A stretch of DNA of 64,000 nt from Schaedlerella arabinosiphila (GCF_003885045.1 NZ_RHJS01000002.1:5201302-5265301), one strand, 5' to 3'; numbered from the stretch's first letter, positions 16,321 to 24,896 are shown. A program made the numbers and translations. The notes: generated by a model not told the origin, from the letters alone.

Positions 16321-16980
16321 ATGCTGAAAATTATTTTTGGAGATATCGAAAATTCTATATACCATCCGCCAACATATTTTGACAACCAATATGAGGATGA
16401 GTGGATCACAGATCCCTTGTCCGTAGAAATGGTAAGGGATATTGATAAATCCGAGGTGATCAGTGCGCATCTGATCGAAAGCCCGGTGCTGGGGCCCATT
16501 TCCCCGAAAGAGATATCCGGTGGGGTAAAGACTCTGATCCTGATGATGTTTGATGATACGGGGAAAATTTTTAACGCGTCGTCCTGCGGGGATAACTGTG
16601 CAAAATGGATCGTGGAGATTGGAAAAAGGAAGGATCTGACGATTAATCTGCACCATGTATTGGATTTCAGTTCAGGGGTGGAGGTACAGTGTGAGAAGAA
16701 ATGCCGCGTACTGGAGGAGCTTGACTGGAAGCTGGTATTGCAGAACCTGCATGATCAGATTATTTTTCTGGACGAGGATAACCTGTTTCTGAAAACAACA
16801 GATTTTGCGGGGATGGTAAAGGAATCAGATAACTATTTTGTGATCATTACCAGAGAAGATTTAGCGAATCTGCCATATTCCGTGGAGGAAGTTTACGGAA
16901 TACACACGGCCGGGAAGTACCATGATATGAAGCAGGTCTATAATAAATTTTACCATATATATGGAGAAAATCATATTTGA
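16321..16980 (+). CDS. DUF4869-like protein, possible two-gene chimera
   Basis: A 219-residue protein of unknown function. Residues 1 to ~125 carry what I recall of the clostridial DUF4869 pattern: LKIIFGDIENSIY, DKSEVISAHLIESPVLGPIS, SGGVKTLILMMFDD, FNASSCGDNCAKWI and LTINLHHVLDF. The remainder (LPYSVEEVYGIHTAGKY and surroundings) resembles the N-terminal region of a protein usually encoded next to DUF4869 genes. A deletion may have fused the two. AGGAGG lies directly before ATG 16321. No membrane segment or signal peptide. A terminator follows at 17072. Confidence 0.6.
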   Translation: MLKIIFGDIENSIYHPPTYFDNQYEDEWITDPLSVEMVRDIDKSEVISAHLIESPVLGPISPKEISGGVKTLILMMFDDTGKIFNASSCGDNCAKWIVEIGKRKDLTINLHHVLDFSSGVEVQCEKKCRVLEELDWKLVLQNLHDQIIFLDEDNLFLKTTDFAGMVKESDNYFVIITREDLANLPYSVEEVYGIHTAGKYHDMKQVYNKFYHIYGENHI

Positions 16981-17020
16981 ATAGAAATTTCAGGCGGCTT
17001 TGGCCGCATTCACGCGATAT

Positions 17021-17043
17021 TGTTCACACCCTTTGAGTGCTCT
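17021..17043. repeat. Single end of the MITE-like repeat
   Basis: TGTTCACACCCTTTGAGTGC is the reverse complement of the right end of the element at 27682-27880 and of the motif at 42968-42995. Only this ~23-bp end is present here. Confidence 0.65.
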
Positions 17044-17071
17044 AGCAACATTCACGCACCAGATGGATCGT

Positions 17072-17117
17072 CCCCTCCTCCTCTCAGGTCACACCGAGGA
17101 GAAGGGGGCTTTTTTCT
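17072..17117 (+). terminator. Rho-independent terminator
   Basis: CCCCTCCTCCTC and GAGGAGAAGGGG pair with one mismatch around an 11-nt loop, followed by GCTTTTTTCTTG. Lies 92 bp after the DUF4869-like gene and ahead of the sigma-factor gene. Confidence 0.75.
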
Positions 17118-17241
17118 TGTTCCCGAAAATAAAAAGAAGGAATATGAAACTTTTTTCTATATACATTGGTACATATTTATATGAAAGGACATTATGCAAT
17201 GCATGGCCGTATGGCCATTTTATCAGGAAGGAGGGCACGGA

Positions 17242-17787
17242 ATGGATGATTCGAAAACAATGGAACTGTTAAGAAAAAGAGAACAAAAAGCATTGGAAGA
17301 AATCATAAAAAAGTATAATCCGTATGTTTCGATAATCGTATATAAAATTTTGTGCGGATATTCGGCGGAAATAGATATGCAGGGGGTAGTCAACGAGATT
17401 TTTTTCCGGATGTGGGAAAATGCGGACAAGCTCGATATACAGAATTATACGGATCTAAAACCTTATCTGGGAGCGATTGCGAGAAATACCGCGATCAATG
17501 AAAAAAATAGAATCGTACAGAATCTGCCTTTGGATGAACATATTTTAGGCGAGATGAATGATTCCTTTTCACAGATTGAAAAAAGCCAGATTCTTCAATC
17601 CGCCATGGCGCAGTTAAGTAAAAAAAATCAGATTTTACTGTTGAAATATTATTTCCAGGGTAAAAAAATAAAAGAAATCGCAGAAGAAGAAAACATGCCC
17701 CTGTCAACTGTCAAAATCAATTTAAAAAGAAGCAGGAGCAAATTGAAAAAAATTTTAGAGGAGGAGGGATTTATCTATGAAGATTAG
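17242..17787 (+). CDS. ECF-type RNA polymerase sigma factor
   Basis: A 181-residue sigma-70 of the ECF class. Region 2 spans about residues 20-90 (VVNEIFFRMWENADK, then YTDLKPYLGAIARNTAINEKN). Region 4 spans about 115-170, with the HTH KIKEIAEEENMPLSTVKINLKRS near the end. ATG 17242 is supported by AAGGAGGG nine bases upstream; the longer open frame has no such site. The gene overlaps the next by 11 bp, the usual arrangement for a sigma/anti-sigma pair. TGAAAC at 17145-17150 could be part of an autoregulated ECF promoter. Confidence 0.87.
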   Translation: MDDSKTMELLRKREQKALEEIIKKYNPYVSIIVYKILCGYSAEIDMQGVVNEIFFRMWENADKLDIQNYTDLKPYLGAIARNTAINEKNRIVQNLPLDEHILGEMNDSFSQIEKSQILQSAMAQLSKKNQILLLKYYFQGKKIKEIAEEENMPLSTVKINLKRSRSKLKKILEEEGFIYED

Positions 17788-18664
17788 TTTTTACGAGCTT
17801 TTTGATCTCATGGCTGAAGACGCATTGGAACTGCTGTCAGAGGATATGGCAGAGAGTACTGCATCCCCTGAGGATACGGAAGATACTACAGACAGAGACG
17901 GCACATTCTTTTCGGCAGAGACTACAATAAACGGTGTTTTGAAAATGATAAGCCAGAAAGAAAGCCCTCACGTCCTGAAAAAGAAAAAAGCAAAATTCAG
18001 GCTGTTATTGGCTGCTGTAATAGGAGCCGGATTGTCTGCCGCCGTTGCGCTTGCGGATCAGCCTATTATCATAGACGGTATTTTCCAGAAAGCCGGGGCG
18101 GAAGAAATCAATGACAGCAACCGGGATTATGTGGGAAAGCGTTTGATGGCCCCCGATGTGACAGTCAAAAGTCTGGAGGAATTTCGCAAGGAACAGGCAT
18201 CCAGACTAAATAAACAAATAAAACCGGAAATACAGTATGAGATACCCGGCTTAATCAAAAGCATAGAATCGGAAGAGCATCTCCCATATGCAATGGATCT
18301 CTTTGAAGCGGAGAAGGAGGATGGGTATTACACGACTCCGGAAGTGATATTTACGCATAACGCGATGGTGATTTTCACAAAAGAGGGGAATAAAGGTTGG
18401 AAATTAAAAAAGGGGCAGACACTTCATTTTGAAGCGGAGGAGTACCCCTTCGAACAAAGCTGGGGACGGGGTCAGCCTATCATATATACGTATATTCTGG
18501 ATGGAAAATTGATGAATAAGGATTATGATTTTGACGGTCTCAGCAATGAATTGCTTCAGAAATATGATCTCCAGGTCAAAAAGGATGGGGAATATTATCT
18601 GTGCCTGCTTGGGGTGCACAGCGATTCTACCTCGATAAAGAAAGGGCGGCTGTATGTGGACTGA
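17777..18664 (+). CDS. Membrane-anchored protein, probable cognate anti-sigma factor
   Basis: A 295-residue protein translated from an ATG inside the sigma gene (GGAGGG upstream). It has a cytoplasmic part of about 70 residues and one transmembrane segment (about 74-93, following KKKKAKFR). An extracytoplasmic part of ~200 residues follows, with no domain I recognise. Single-pass topology and overlap with an ECF sigma gene are the usual signature of an anti-sigma factor. No zinc-binding HxxxCxxC motif is visible, so it is not a classical ZAS-domain protein. Function is inferred from context. Confidence 0.65.
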   Translation: MKISFYELFDLMAEDALELLSEDMAESTASPEDTEDTTDRDGTFFSAETTINGVLKMISQKESPHVLKKKKAKFRLLLAAVIGAGLSAAVALADQPIIIDGIFQKAGAEEINDSNRDYVGKRLMAPDVTVKSLEEFRKEQASRLNKQIKPEIQYEIPGLIKSIESEEHLPYAMDLFEAEKEDGYYTTPEVIFTHNAMVIFTKEGNKGWKLKKGQTLHFEAEEYPFEQSWGRGQPIIYTYILDGKLMNKDYDFDGLSNELLQKYDLQVKKDGEYYLCLLGVHSDSTSIKKGRLYVD

Positions 18665-18736
18665 ATACAAAAACTACAGCAGCAATTTGAATATCTGTAT
18701 TGAATGAAGAACAAAAAATATGAACATTTTTGTTGA

Positions 18737-18765
18737 TTGATTAAGACGCGAAACGATGCTATGAT
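18737..18765 (+). promoter_or_regulatory. Sigma-A promoter of the AAA/DUF4276 pair
   Basis: TTGATT (18737-18742), 17 bp, TATGAT (18760-18765). It leaves a ~110-nt leader in which a REP-like repeat is embedded. Confidence 0.6.
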
Positions 18766-18814
18766 GATTATACAAAAAGATTAAATACGGAATTACGAGG
18801 AAATGCTATATGCA

Positions 18815-18861
18815 ATACCTTGTGAAAGAAAGCGGATGGCCATAAGGGAATACACTTGGGC
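18815..18861. repeat. REP-like intergenic repeat in the 5' leader of the AAA gene
   Basis: ATACCTTGTGAAA...GCGGATGGCCATAAGGG...CTTGGGCA matches the unit at 38456 and, in reverse complement, the pair at 12731-12824. It falls inside the leader and creates an apparent N-terminal extension of the AAA reading frame that is not protein-like. Confidence 0.65.
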
Positions 18862-18883
18862 AAATTTGAGAATGGAGAGAAAT

Positions 18884-20116
18884 ATGGGTAAAATAGAAGG
18901 AATAAAAATTCAGAATTATGGAGTTTTAAAAGATATTGTACTTGGAAAGACAAGAACGAATCAGAGAGCCAGGGCGCTTGGAAATCTGGTTGCTGTGATC
19001 GGGCAGAGCGGGAATGGAAAAAGCACTCTGGCGGATGCTTTTGGATTCATAGCAGACTGTTTGGAAGTAGGAGTGGAGGCGGCCTGCGACGCGAATAACC
19101 GGGGAGGATTTGAAAGACTGATCACACAGGGAGCCGCAGAACCGATTCTATTTGAACTATACTACCGGGAATCAAGCAAAACACGCCCGATTACGTATGA
19201 ACTGGAAATCGATTTAGATAAAACTGGCCGCCCTTATGTCAAAAGGGAGAGACTTCGCCAGCGGGTAGAAAAGCATGGATGTCCGAGAACTTTTATGTAT
19301 CTGCAGGAGGGGGCGGGATATGCGTTTGAGGGAAACGATGACGGAGGCCAGGATGATGACGGCAGCATCACCGGAAAAAAAGTAGAGGTACAGCTTTCAG
19401 ATATTCGGCGTCTTGGAATTGTTACTTTGGGAGCCATGAAGCAGTACGACCGGATCGAAAAATTCCTGAATTTTTTGAAAAGCTGGTATCTTTGTTATTT
19501 TTCACCTGATGCGGCAAGAAGGCTGCAGAATGCGGCGCCGCAGGCATATTTAGACAGGATCGGAAGCAACATCAACAATGTTGCGCAGTATATGTATCGG
19601 GAAAATAAGAGAGAATTTGAGAAAATTTTACATGAAATTCAATCCAAACTTCCTGGAATTGAAAAGATAGAGCCGCAGAAATTTGAAAATGGCCAAATGA
19701 TGCTTCGCTTTTATGAAAAAGGTTTTGAACGTCCGTTCTATTCTCAGAGAATGTCTGACGGGACCTTGAAGCTTTTTGCCTATTATTTGCTGCTGCATGA
19801 AAAAAATCCGCGGCAGCTCGTATTTATAGAAGAGCCGGAGAATGGTTTATATCACCATTATCTGGGCGAGCTTGCGGAAGAAATGAAAAACAATGTTGGA
19901 AATGGTTTTTCAAAGCAATTATTTATTACAACCCACAGCCCGTTTTTTGTAAATGCTTTGGGGCCGGATGATGTATGGGTTTTGACAAAGAACAATGACG
20001 GCTGCTCAGAGATAAGACGGGCCTCAGACTATGTGTTTGTCAGAGAATTGGCAGAAGAAGGAGTAGCGGTTGGTGACATGTGGTACAGCAAATATTTTGA
20101 AAGCACGGAGGAATAG
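18884..20116 (+). CDS. AAA/ABC-type ATPase (AAA_15/AAA_21, OLD-like) of a two-gene system
   Basis: A 410-residue SMC/ABC-like ATPase of the kind found in many defence systems. It has Walker A GQSGNGKST (residues 40-48) after a RecF-type start (IEGIKIQNYGVLKD). A signature-like RMSDGTLKLFAYY follows, then Walker B LVFIEEPENGL (312-322, catalytic Glu) and the His switch FITTHSPFF (about 347-355). Unlike full OLD proteins it lacks a fused Toprim domain, which appears to be supplied by the next gene. ATG 18884 is chosen because GGAGAG precedes it; the upstream open frame is a repeat. Lower GC than neighbours suggests transfer. Confidence 0.83.
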   Translation: MGKIEGIKIQNYGVLKDIVLGKTRTNQRARALGNLVAVIGQSGNGKSTLADAFGFIADCLEVGVEAACDANNRGGFERLITQGAAEPILFELYYRESSKTRPITYELEIDLDKTGRPYVKRERLRQRVEKHGCPRTFMYLQEGAGYAFEGNDDGGQDDDGSITGKKVEVQLSDIRRLGIVTLGAMKQYDRIEKFLNFLKSWYLCYFSPDAARRLQNAAPQAYLDRIGSNINNVAQYMYRENKREFEKILHEIQSKLPGIEKIEPQKFENGQMMLRFYEKGFERPFYSQRMSDGTLKLFAYYLLLHEKNPRQLVFIEEPENGLYHHYLGELAEEMKNNVGNGFSKQLFITTHSPFFVNALGPDDVWVLTKNNDGCSEIRRASDYVFVRELAEEGVAVGDMWYSKYFESTEE

Positions 20117-20797
20117 ATGTTTTTTCAGTTTCTTATAGAGGACAGATCCACAAATATATTAGTGGATCATGTAATGCAAAAGTTAACAAAGCAGCATATG
20201 GAAAAAGAAATTGTCTGGAATGTAAAGCATTTTGGCGGAATTGGGCATTTGAGCAAAAAAGGAAGCGTATTGGAGAGGAAGACAGGGAAACTATTGAATG
20301 ACCTCCCAATGTTTCTGAGGGCATTTGGCAAGGTACTGCAGAGCATGGAAGACTCTGCGTTGATCATTGTGTTAGATAATGATCAAAGGGATGTGCGGAA
20401 GTTCAGACAGGAGCTGGAGAATACGGCGATTTCAAATATCGTATTGTGCGATTATGTGTTCTGTGTGGCGGTTAAAGAGATGGAAGCCTGGCTCTTAGGT
20501 GATCCCGGAGCAATCAGGGAAGCATACCCTGATGCAAAAATACAGTTTTTGAAAAGATATGAGCAGGATGGTATTTGCGATACGTGGGAGGTATTGGCAG
20601 ATATTGTGTATCCTCATGGTTATCAAAAACTTAAAAAGAAGGCCGGCGGAAACTATACAGAGATCGGAAAGGCGAAATGTGAATGGGCTGATAAAATCGG
20701 AAAGTGCTTACATTTATATGAAAACAGATCTCCCAGCTATCAATACTTTATCAGAGAATTAGAAAACAGATTGATTCCCGACTGCCCCCAATTATAA
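20117..20797 (+). CDS. DUF4276-like (Toprim-related) protein, partner of the ATPase
   Basis: A 226-residue protein whose ATG follows the ATPase stop codon with no gap (TAG-ATG) and whose GGAGG lies inside the ATPase gene, so the two are coupled. Acidic residues resemble a Toprim arrangement: Glu8 in LIEDRS, Asp87 and Asp89 in IIVLDNDQ, and VKEMEAWLLGD (120-129), which fits DUF4276. Toprim domains bind metal and act as nucleases or topoisomerase-like enzymes. Together with the ATPase this looks like a split OLD/PARIS-style module. The family name is from motif recall; the defence role is inference. Confidence 0.68.
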   Translation: MFFQFLIEDRSTNILVDHVMQKLTKQHMEKEIVWNVKHFGGIGHLSKKGSVLERKTGKLLNDLPMFLRAFGKVLQSMEDSALIIVLDNDQRDVRKFRQELENTAISNIVLCDYVFCVAVKEMEAWLLGDPGAIREAYPDAKIQFLKRYEQDGICDTWEVLADIVYPHGYQKLKKKAGGNYTEIGKAKCEWADKIGKCLHLYENRSPSYQYFIRELENRLIPDCPQL

Positions 20798-20865
20798 ATA
20801 AGAAACAAGCCGTATTTCACACTCACAAAAACAAAAAGTATGGGAGATCAATTTGAAAATAGGTA

Positions 20866-20894
20866 TTGTCAACGTCTATAGAAAAGTGTATAAT
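20866..20894 (+). promoter_or_regulatory. Sigma-A promoter of the TetR-family gene
   Basis: TTGTCA (20866-20871), 17 bp, TATAAT (20889-20894), 55 bp before the start codon. Confidence 0.7.
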
Positions 20895-20949
20895 TTCAAA
20901 AGAAATCATCAATAAACATAAATGTTTTTTTGGAGAGAGGTGGTTGACG

Positions 20950-21564
20950 TTGGATGACACCAAAACCCGGATTATTTCCGCGGCGATGAAGGCTGTGCGG
21001 GAGTATGGACTGGAAGGGGTGCGAATCCAGAATGTCAGCGATTTGGCGGGGATTTCTCCCGGGGCACTGTACCGTTATTTCGACAGTAAGGATCAGTTGA
21101 TCGTGGAGTGCTTTACCTATGTGGATCAGCAGGCAGCAGAGATTTTCGAAGACATTAAGTTCAATCCAATAACCCTGCTCACTGATCCGGTGAGAACAGT
21201 GAAAAGGCTGTGGCTGCCGTATTTTCGTTTTTGGGTGGCGCATCCGGATGAGACGGTATTTTATCATCGATTCCGGGACAGCACATTTTTCCCGAAGTAC
21301 CATGAGACACGGGACACCAGTTATTTCAGCACATTTGTTGGTATGGTTGATACATTCAAAACGATGTTTCCAAGTCTGAAGCGGATGAATCAGGATTTGC
21401 TTTGGCTGCATATACTTACGTGTACGGTGCTGTACGCAAAGTATGTGGTAGAGGGAGTGCTTCCTGATACCCAGGAGACGGAGGATACTGTATTTCAGCT
21501 GCTTTGCACCGGCCTGAGCGGTTACATGAAGCCGGAGAAGCACAAAAAGGTAAGGAAGAAATGA
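20950..21564 (+). CDS. TetR/AcrR-family transcriptional regulator
   Basis: A 204-residue regulator. Its N-terminal HTH is complete: IISAAMKAVREYGLEGVRIQ, then VSDLAGISPGALYRYFDSKDQL (about residues 25-50). An all-helical ligand-binding domain with many aromatics follows. I place the start at TTG 20950: GGAGAGAGGTGG ends six bases before it and residues from there match the family. No ATG lies in a suitable place, and the upstream open frame overlaps the promoter. A terminator follows at 21588. The effector and targets are unknown; it precedes a c-di-GMP gene pair but is separated from it by that terminator. Confidence 0.85.
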   Translation: MDDTKTRIISAAMKAVREYGLEGVRIQNVSDLAGISPGALYRYFDSKDQLIVECFTYVDQQAAEIFEDIKFNPITLLTDPVRTVKRLWLPYFRFWVAHPDETVFYHRFRDSTFFPKYHETRDTSYFSTFVGMVDTFKTMFPSLKRMNQDLLWLHILTCTVLYAKYVVEGVLPDTQETEDTVFQLLCTGLSGYMKPEKHKKVRKK

Positions 21565-21587
21565 ATCATAAGACACTGCCAAAAAAG

Positions 21588-21618
21588 CCCTTCTGAAATG
21601 GTAGAGGGGTATTTTTTT
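21588..21618 (+). terminator. Rho-independent terminator after the TetR gene
   Basis: CCCTTCT (21588-21594) pairs with AGAGGGG (21603-21609, one G-U), followed by TATTTTTTT. Confidence 0.75.
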
Positions 21619-21679
21619 GAAAAATAAAGTAAATGAACATTTACTCACCGATATGAGGAAAAGCAAGGAGAGAATCGTT

Positions 21680-22597
21680 ATGGAAAAAATTTTAATTGTT
21701 GATGACAGCATTTTACAGGCAGCGCAATTAAAAAAGATTTTGGATGATGAGTATGAGGTCACCACTGCCCATACGGCAGAGGAAGGGCTCCGGCTTGCCA
21801 GTGCCGACAACTATTCCCTGATCCTGCTGGATGTAGTGATGCCGGGGATGGATGGCTTTACGCTGCTGAAAAAACTGCAGGAGGAGATCATCACCCAAAA
21901 TGTCCCGGTTATTCTGATCACCAGCCTTTCTGATATTGAAAATGAGCAGTATGGGCTGATCTTAGGGGCAGTGGACTACATTACAAAACCGTTTCATCCC
22001 TTGATCATAAAAGCAAGGGTCAACACGCATGTCAAGCTGTACAATTATCGGAGACAGATTGAGCTTCAGTCGAGGACCGACCAGCTGACCGGAATTGCAA
22101 ACAGGCGGCAGCATGACAGCTACAGCATTTCAAAATGGAACGAAGCGGTTCGGCTGCAGACCCCGTTTACAATCTGCATGTTTGATATTGACCGTTTCAA
22201 AGTCTATAACGACACGTTCGGTCATCCTGCCGGGGATAAAGTCATTGCCGCAGTGGCAAAAACAGCGGCTTCCAGCTTAAAGCGCAGCACGGATTTTCTG
22301 GCCCGCTATGGGGGCGAGGAATTTGTGGGGATTCTGCTGGGCGACAGTTCGGAGAAGGCATTTGCCCATCTGAAAAAAATCCGGCAGGATGTAGAGGATC
22401 TCCATATTGCACACGATCCTTCCGTTTCCCAATGGGTTACGGTCAGTATCGGAGGCGTGACCGTCATTCCGCAGAAGGGGAGTTCCTATGCTTCTTATTT
22501 AAAAATCGCGGATACGATGCTGTATGATGCGAAAAAAAGCGGGCGCAACAGGGTAATCTGGGCTGACGAAAAGATGAAAATACTGTGTGAAAAATAA
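21680..22597 (+). CDS. Response regulator with GGDEF domain (PleD-like diguanylate cyclase)
   Basis: A 305-residue two-domain protein. The receiver domain (1-~120) has DD (8-9), phospho-acceptor Asp51 and ITKPF Lys (~103). A short helix leads to a GGDEF domain (~130-300) with DQLTGIANRR, FDIDRFK and an intact GGEEF active site (211-215). The inhibitory I-site RSTD (202-205) lies exactly five residues before it. It should make cyclic di-GMP when phosphorylated, with product inhibition. AAGGAGAG precedes ATG 21680. No kinase gene is adjacent. The PilZ gene 67 bp downstream is a natural effector partner. Confidence 0.92.
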   Translation: MEKILIVDDSILQAAQLKKILDDEYEVTTAHTAEEGLRLASADNYSLILLDVVMPGMDGFTLLKKLQEEIITQNVPVILITSLSDIENEQYGLILGAVDYITKPFHPLIIKARVNTHVKLYNYRRQIELQSRTDQLTGIANRRQHDSYSISKWNEAVRLQTPFTICMFDIDRFKVYNDTFGHPAGDKVIAAVAKTAASSLKRSTDFLARYGGEEFVGILLGDSSEKAFAHLKKIRQDVEDLHIAHDPSVSQWVTVSIGGVTVIPQKGSSYASYLKIADTMLYDAKKSGRNRVIWADEKMKILCEK

Positions 22598-22664
22598 TAC
22601 GTGAAGAATGAAGCTGGCCTGGACGGGGCGTGCGTTTGACGATTGAGAACCAGGAGGTAAAACC

Positions 22665-23612
22665 ATGTGGCTATTTGATTTGTTTGGCAAGGGCGGCAAA
22701 GAGCAGCAATCAGAAAATGAAAAGGATCAAGAGGCAGGCAGCCATGAAGAACTCAGAGCCTATTCCGGTATGCGGGTTGAGGTCACAACCTTTGACGGCC
22801 GCCTGCTGTTTGTCGCAAAGCTGACAAATTTGTGGAAAAATCAGGCAAATCTGGAACAGTTTTCCGAAATGGAACTTTCCCAGGAGGAGCTGGTGCAATA
22901 TTCAAAAATGGAGTTCCCCCAGGAGGATTCGGAGCAGCCTTTAGAAGCAGAGACATCCGAGAAAGAAGTTGAGCAGACCTTAGAAACGGGAGCATCCCGG
23001 ACGGATTCGGGACAGATTTCAGAAATGGGAGCATCCCGGACAGATTCGGAGCAGCCCTCAGAAGCGGTGGAATCTGAGAAAGAGGGCGGGCAGCCTTCTG
23101 AGACGGAGGATTCCCAGAAAGTGGAAATGATCCATGTCAGGATTCGCGGATACAGCGACCATGAAAGAAAGGCTGTTTATATGGAGGGGCTCATTACGCC
23201 CGGAGATAAGCGCATATGGAATGTTGAGGATTTAAAGGTCGCACATATTGGGAATGACCGCGCGTTCTTTCGGCTGGATACGGATATTGAGGCGGTGGTT
23301 ACCACGTTCGGCGGATTTTCGGCCGGGGAGGAGACCTGCAGAATGCTGAATATCAGCGTAGGGGGCGCCCGTATTCTCTCAGAGCAGAAGTACAATGAAG
23401 GGGACAAATTCCTGCTGAAAGTAAAACTGCTTGAGGACAGGCCCATGTCCGTGATGTTCTGCGAGGTGCTGCGCATCATAGAGCGGGAAGATTCAAAATA
23501 TGAATACGGATGCAGGTTTTTAGAACTGAACGAAGAGGATCAGGAGAAAATCACGCAGAATATATTTGCTGCCCAGCTTGCGGAACGCCGTAAAAAGCGG
23601 GGCGCATCCTGA
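22665..23612 (+). CDS. PilZ-domain c-di-GMP effector with a repeat-rich linker
   Basis: A 315-residue protein. A YcgR-N-like beta-domain begins at about residue 30 (YSGMRVEVTTFDGRLLFVA). It appears interrupted by an ~85-residue acidic, Ser/Glu-rich linker with repeats of GASRTDS-G/E-Q, and resumes at MIHVRIRGYSDHERKAVYMEG. The C-terminal PilZ domain has both c-di-GMP-binding motifs: RAFFR (RxxxR) and NISVGGA (N/DxSxxG). AGGAGG precedes the ATG. Adjacent to a diguanylate cyclase, it probably controls motility, secretion or surface polymer output. The linker is unusual for the family. Confidence 0.82.
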   Translation: MWLFDLFGKGGKEQQSENEKDQEAGSHEELRAYSGMRVEVTTFDGRLLFVAKLTNLWKNQANLEQFSEMELSQEELVQYSKMEFPQEDSEQPLEAETSEKEVEQTLETGASRTDSGQISEMGASRTDSEQPSEAVESEKEGGQPSETEDSQKVEMIHVRIRGYSDHERKAVYMEGLITPGDKRIWNVEDLKVAHIGNDRAFFRLDTDIEAVVTTFGGFSAGEETCRMLNISVGGARILSEQKYNEGDKFLLKVKLLEDRPMSVMFCEVLRIIEREDSKYEYGCRFLELNEEDQEKITQNIFAAQLAERRKKRGAS

Positions 23613-23628
23613 GCCTGCGTTCATTCCA

Positions 23629-23662
23629 GACAGGGAGGGACTTTACTGAGTCCCTCCCTGTC
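23629..23662. terminator. Perfect 13-bp stem hairpin between convergent genes
   Basis: GACAGGGAGGGAC, an 8-nt loop, GTCCCTCCCTGTC. It lies between the PilZ gene and the DUF362 gene. There is no clear T-tract on either strand, but stem strength and position suggest a shared terminator. Confidence 0.55.
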
Positions 23663-23750
23663 ATCATGAATTGCCAGGCCGAAGCGGCTTTCTTTCCCCA
23701 GCAGAACAACGCTGCTGACGACATATTTTCTATATAACATTTCAAAATGT

Positions 23751-24896
23751 TTATTGCCAGTTTTCCTTTAAAAACTCCACAATATCCCGTGCCTTCGGAG
23801 GACACCCGGGCAAATGCTTCCGGCAGCCGTGAGTGCAGTTTCCGACACCAATTCCGCTCCCGTCCCATTTGTCCAGCCCCGTCGCTTCCGGTTCGCTCCC
23901 ACTCCCATCATTCTCCTTCTTCCAACCCTGTCCGATCCGGATTTTCTCATATTTCCCGCGGGCTTCCCCGGCAGATTCCAGGCGTTCCAGTGCGAAGATC
24001 AGCGAGCCATAGCAGGCGCTGCAGGCATCCCGGGCGTCGGTATATGCTTCCAGTTTCTGAATCCGTCTGGAAGCGCGCATGTTCGGAAGCGTCCCGGAGG
24101 GCTGGTTCAGCATAACCAGTTCCGCCCCGGAGGTATCCGCATTTCCGGCGCCAAGCCGGGCGGCCATGGGGATATAGGGAACCTCGTCCACGGAATAGCC
24201 GATGCATTCACAGACATAGGCATCGCACAGTACAGGATCCAGACAGGCGAAGATCCGGTTCATGACAACCGGATTTCCGCCTTCCTCAAAATTCAGATCC
24301 CCGCAGATGTTGTCCACCAGAACAAGCTGGGGCGGCAGAACCGTATTCAGATGGGCGATCGGTTTGTGCAGGCCGAGCGTGTGAAAACGCCGCTTTTCGC
24401 TGTTGGGGATTACGCCCTTTGCATTTTTCATGGCGCAGGTAATCCGGGTCTGACAGTGCCCTTTGAGGACAGGCAGATTGATGAGAAAATCCGTTTTTGC
24501 CACCTCGCTGCAGAGCTTTAGCTGCATCCCGCAGGCATCGCAGACGTAGGAGGAATCCTTTTGCAGGTCGAGAAAAGGAACCTGATATTTCCGGCATATG
24601 TCCGCCACGCCGGAGACCTCCACCGCCTGGCTGGTGCGGGCGCCCACCCACGCGCCCTCCATGACGCAAACGTTGGAAAAATGATGCTCTCCCAGGTACC
24701 GCAGCACGCCCTCCACCAGTTCCGGATGGGTGACGGCGCCGTTTTCCGCCTTGTCAGGATGGAGCAGGTTGGGCTTCAAGGCAACCCGCCTGCTGTGCGC
24801 ACCGATGATCTCGTCCAAATGGATTGCTTCCAAAAGATCGACGGTCATTTGTACATAATCTGTTCCGTGGATCATTACGATCTGATTTTTGTTCAT
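23751..24896 (-). CDS. DUF362 domain-containing protein with C-terminal Cys motifs
   Basis: A 381-residue protein of the DUF362 family: VALKPNLLHPD near residue 40, then TDFLINLPVLKGHCQTRITC and MKNAKGVIP (~135-165). LVDNICGDLNFEEGG and DPVLCDAYVC follow. The C-terminal region is Cys-rich (DACSACYGSL, then GNCTHGC and LPGCPP), suggesting Fe-S or metal binding as in other DUF362 proteins. The family is often linked to redox or metal cofactors, but no activity is established. It follows the permease and agmatine deiminase on the same strand and could be the last gene of that operon. AGG lies about 15 bases upstream, a weak ribosome site. Confidence 0.78.
   Translation of the reverse strand: MNKNQIVMIHGTDYVQMTVDLLEAIHLDEIIGAHSRRVALKPNLLHPDKAENGAVTHPELVEGVLRYLGEHHFSNVCVMEGAWVGARTSQAVEVSGVADICRKYQVPFLDLQKDSSYVCDACGMQLKLCSEVAKTDFLINLPVLKGHCQTRITCAMKNAKGVIPNSEKRRFHTLGLHKPIAHLNTVLPPQLVLVDNICGDLNFEEGGNPVVMNRIFACLDPVLCDAYVCECIGYSVDEVPYIPMAARLGAGNADTSGAELVMLNQPSGTLPNMRASRRIQKLEAYTDARDACSACYGSLIFALERLESAGEARGKYEKIRIGQGWKKENDGSGSEPEATGLDKWDGSGIGVGNCTHGCRKHLPGCPPKARDIVEFLKENWQ

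Noticed and set aside
17072..17117. T-box or riboswitch leader before the sigma-factor gene
   Set aside because: The terminator is clear, but I see no T-box sequence or known aptamer core, and it lies close after the preceding gene.
18803..18883. A 27-residue N-terminal extension of the AAA ATPase
   Set aside because: That stretch is the REP-like repeat, has no family similarity, and GGAGAG places the start at 18884.
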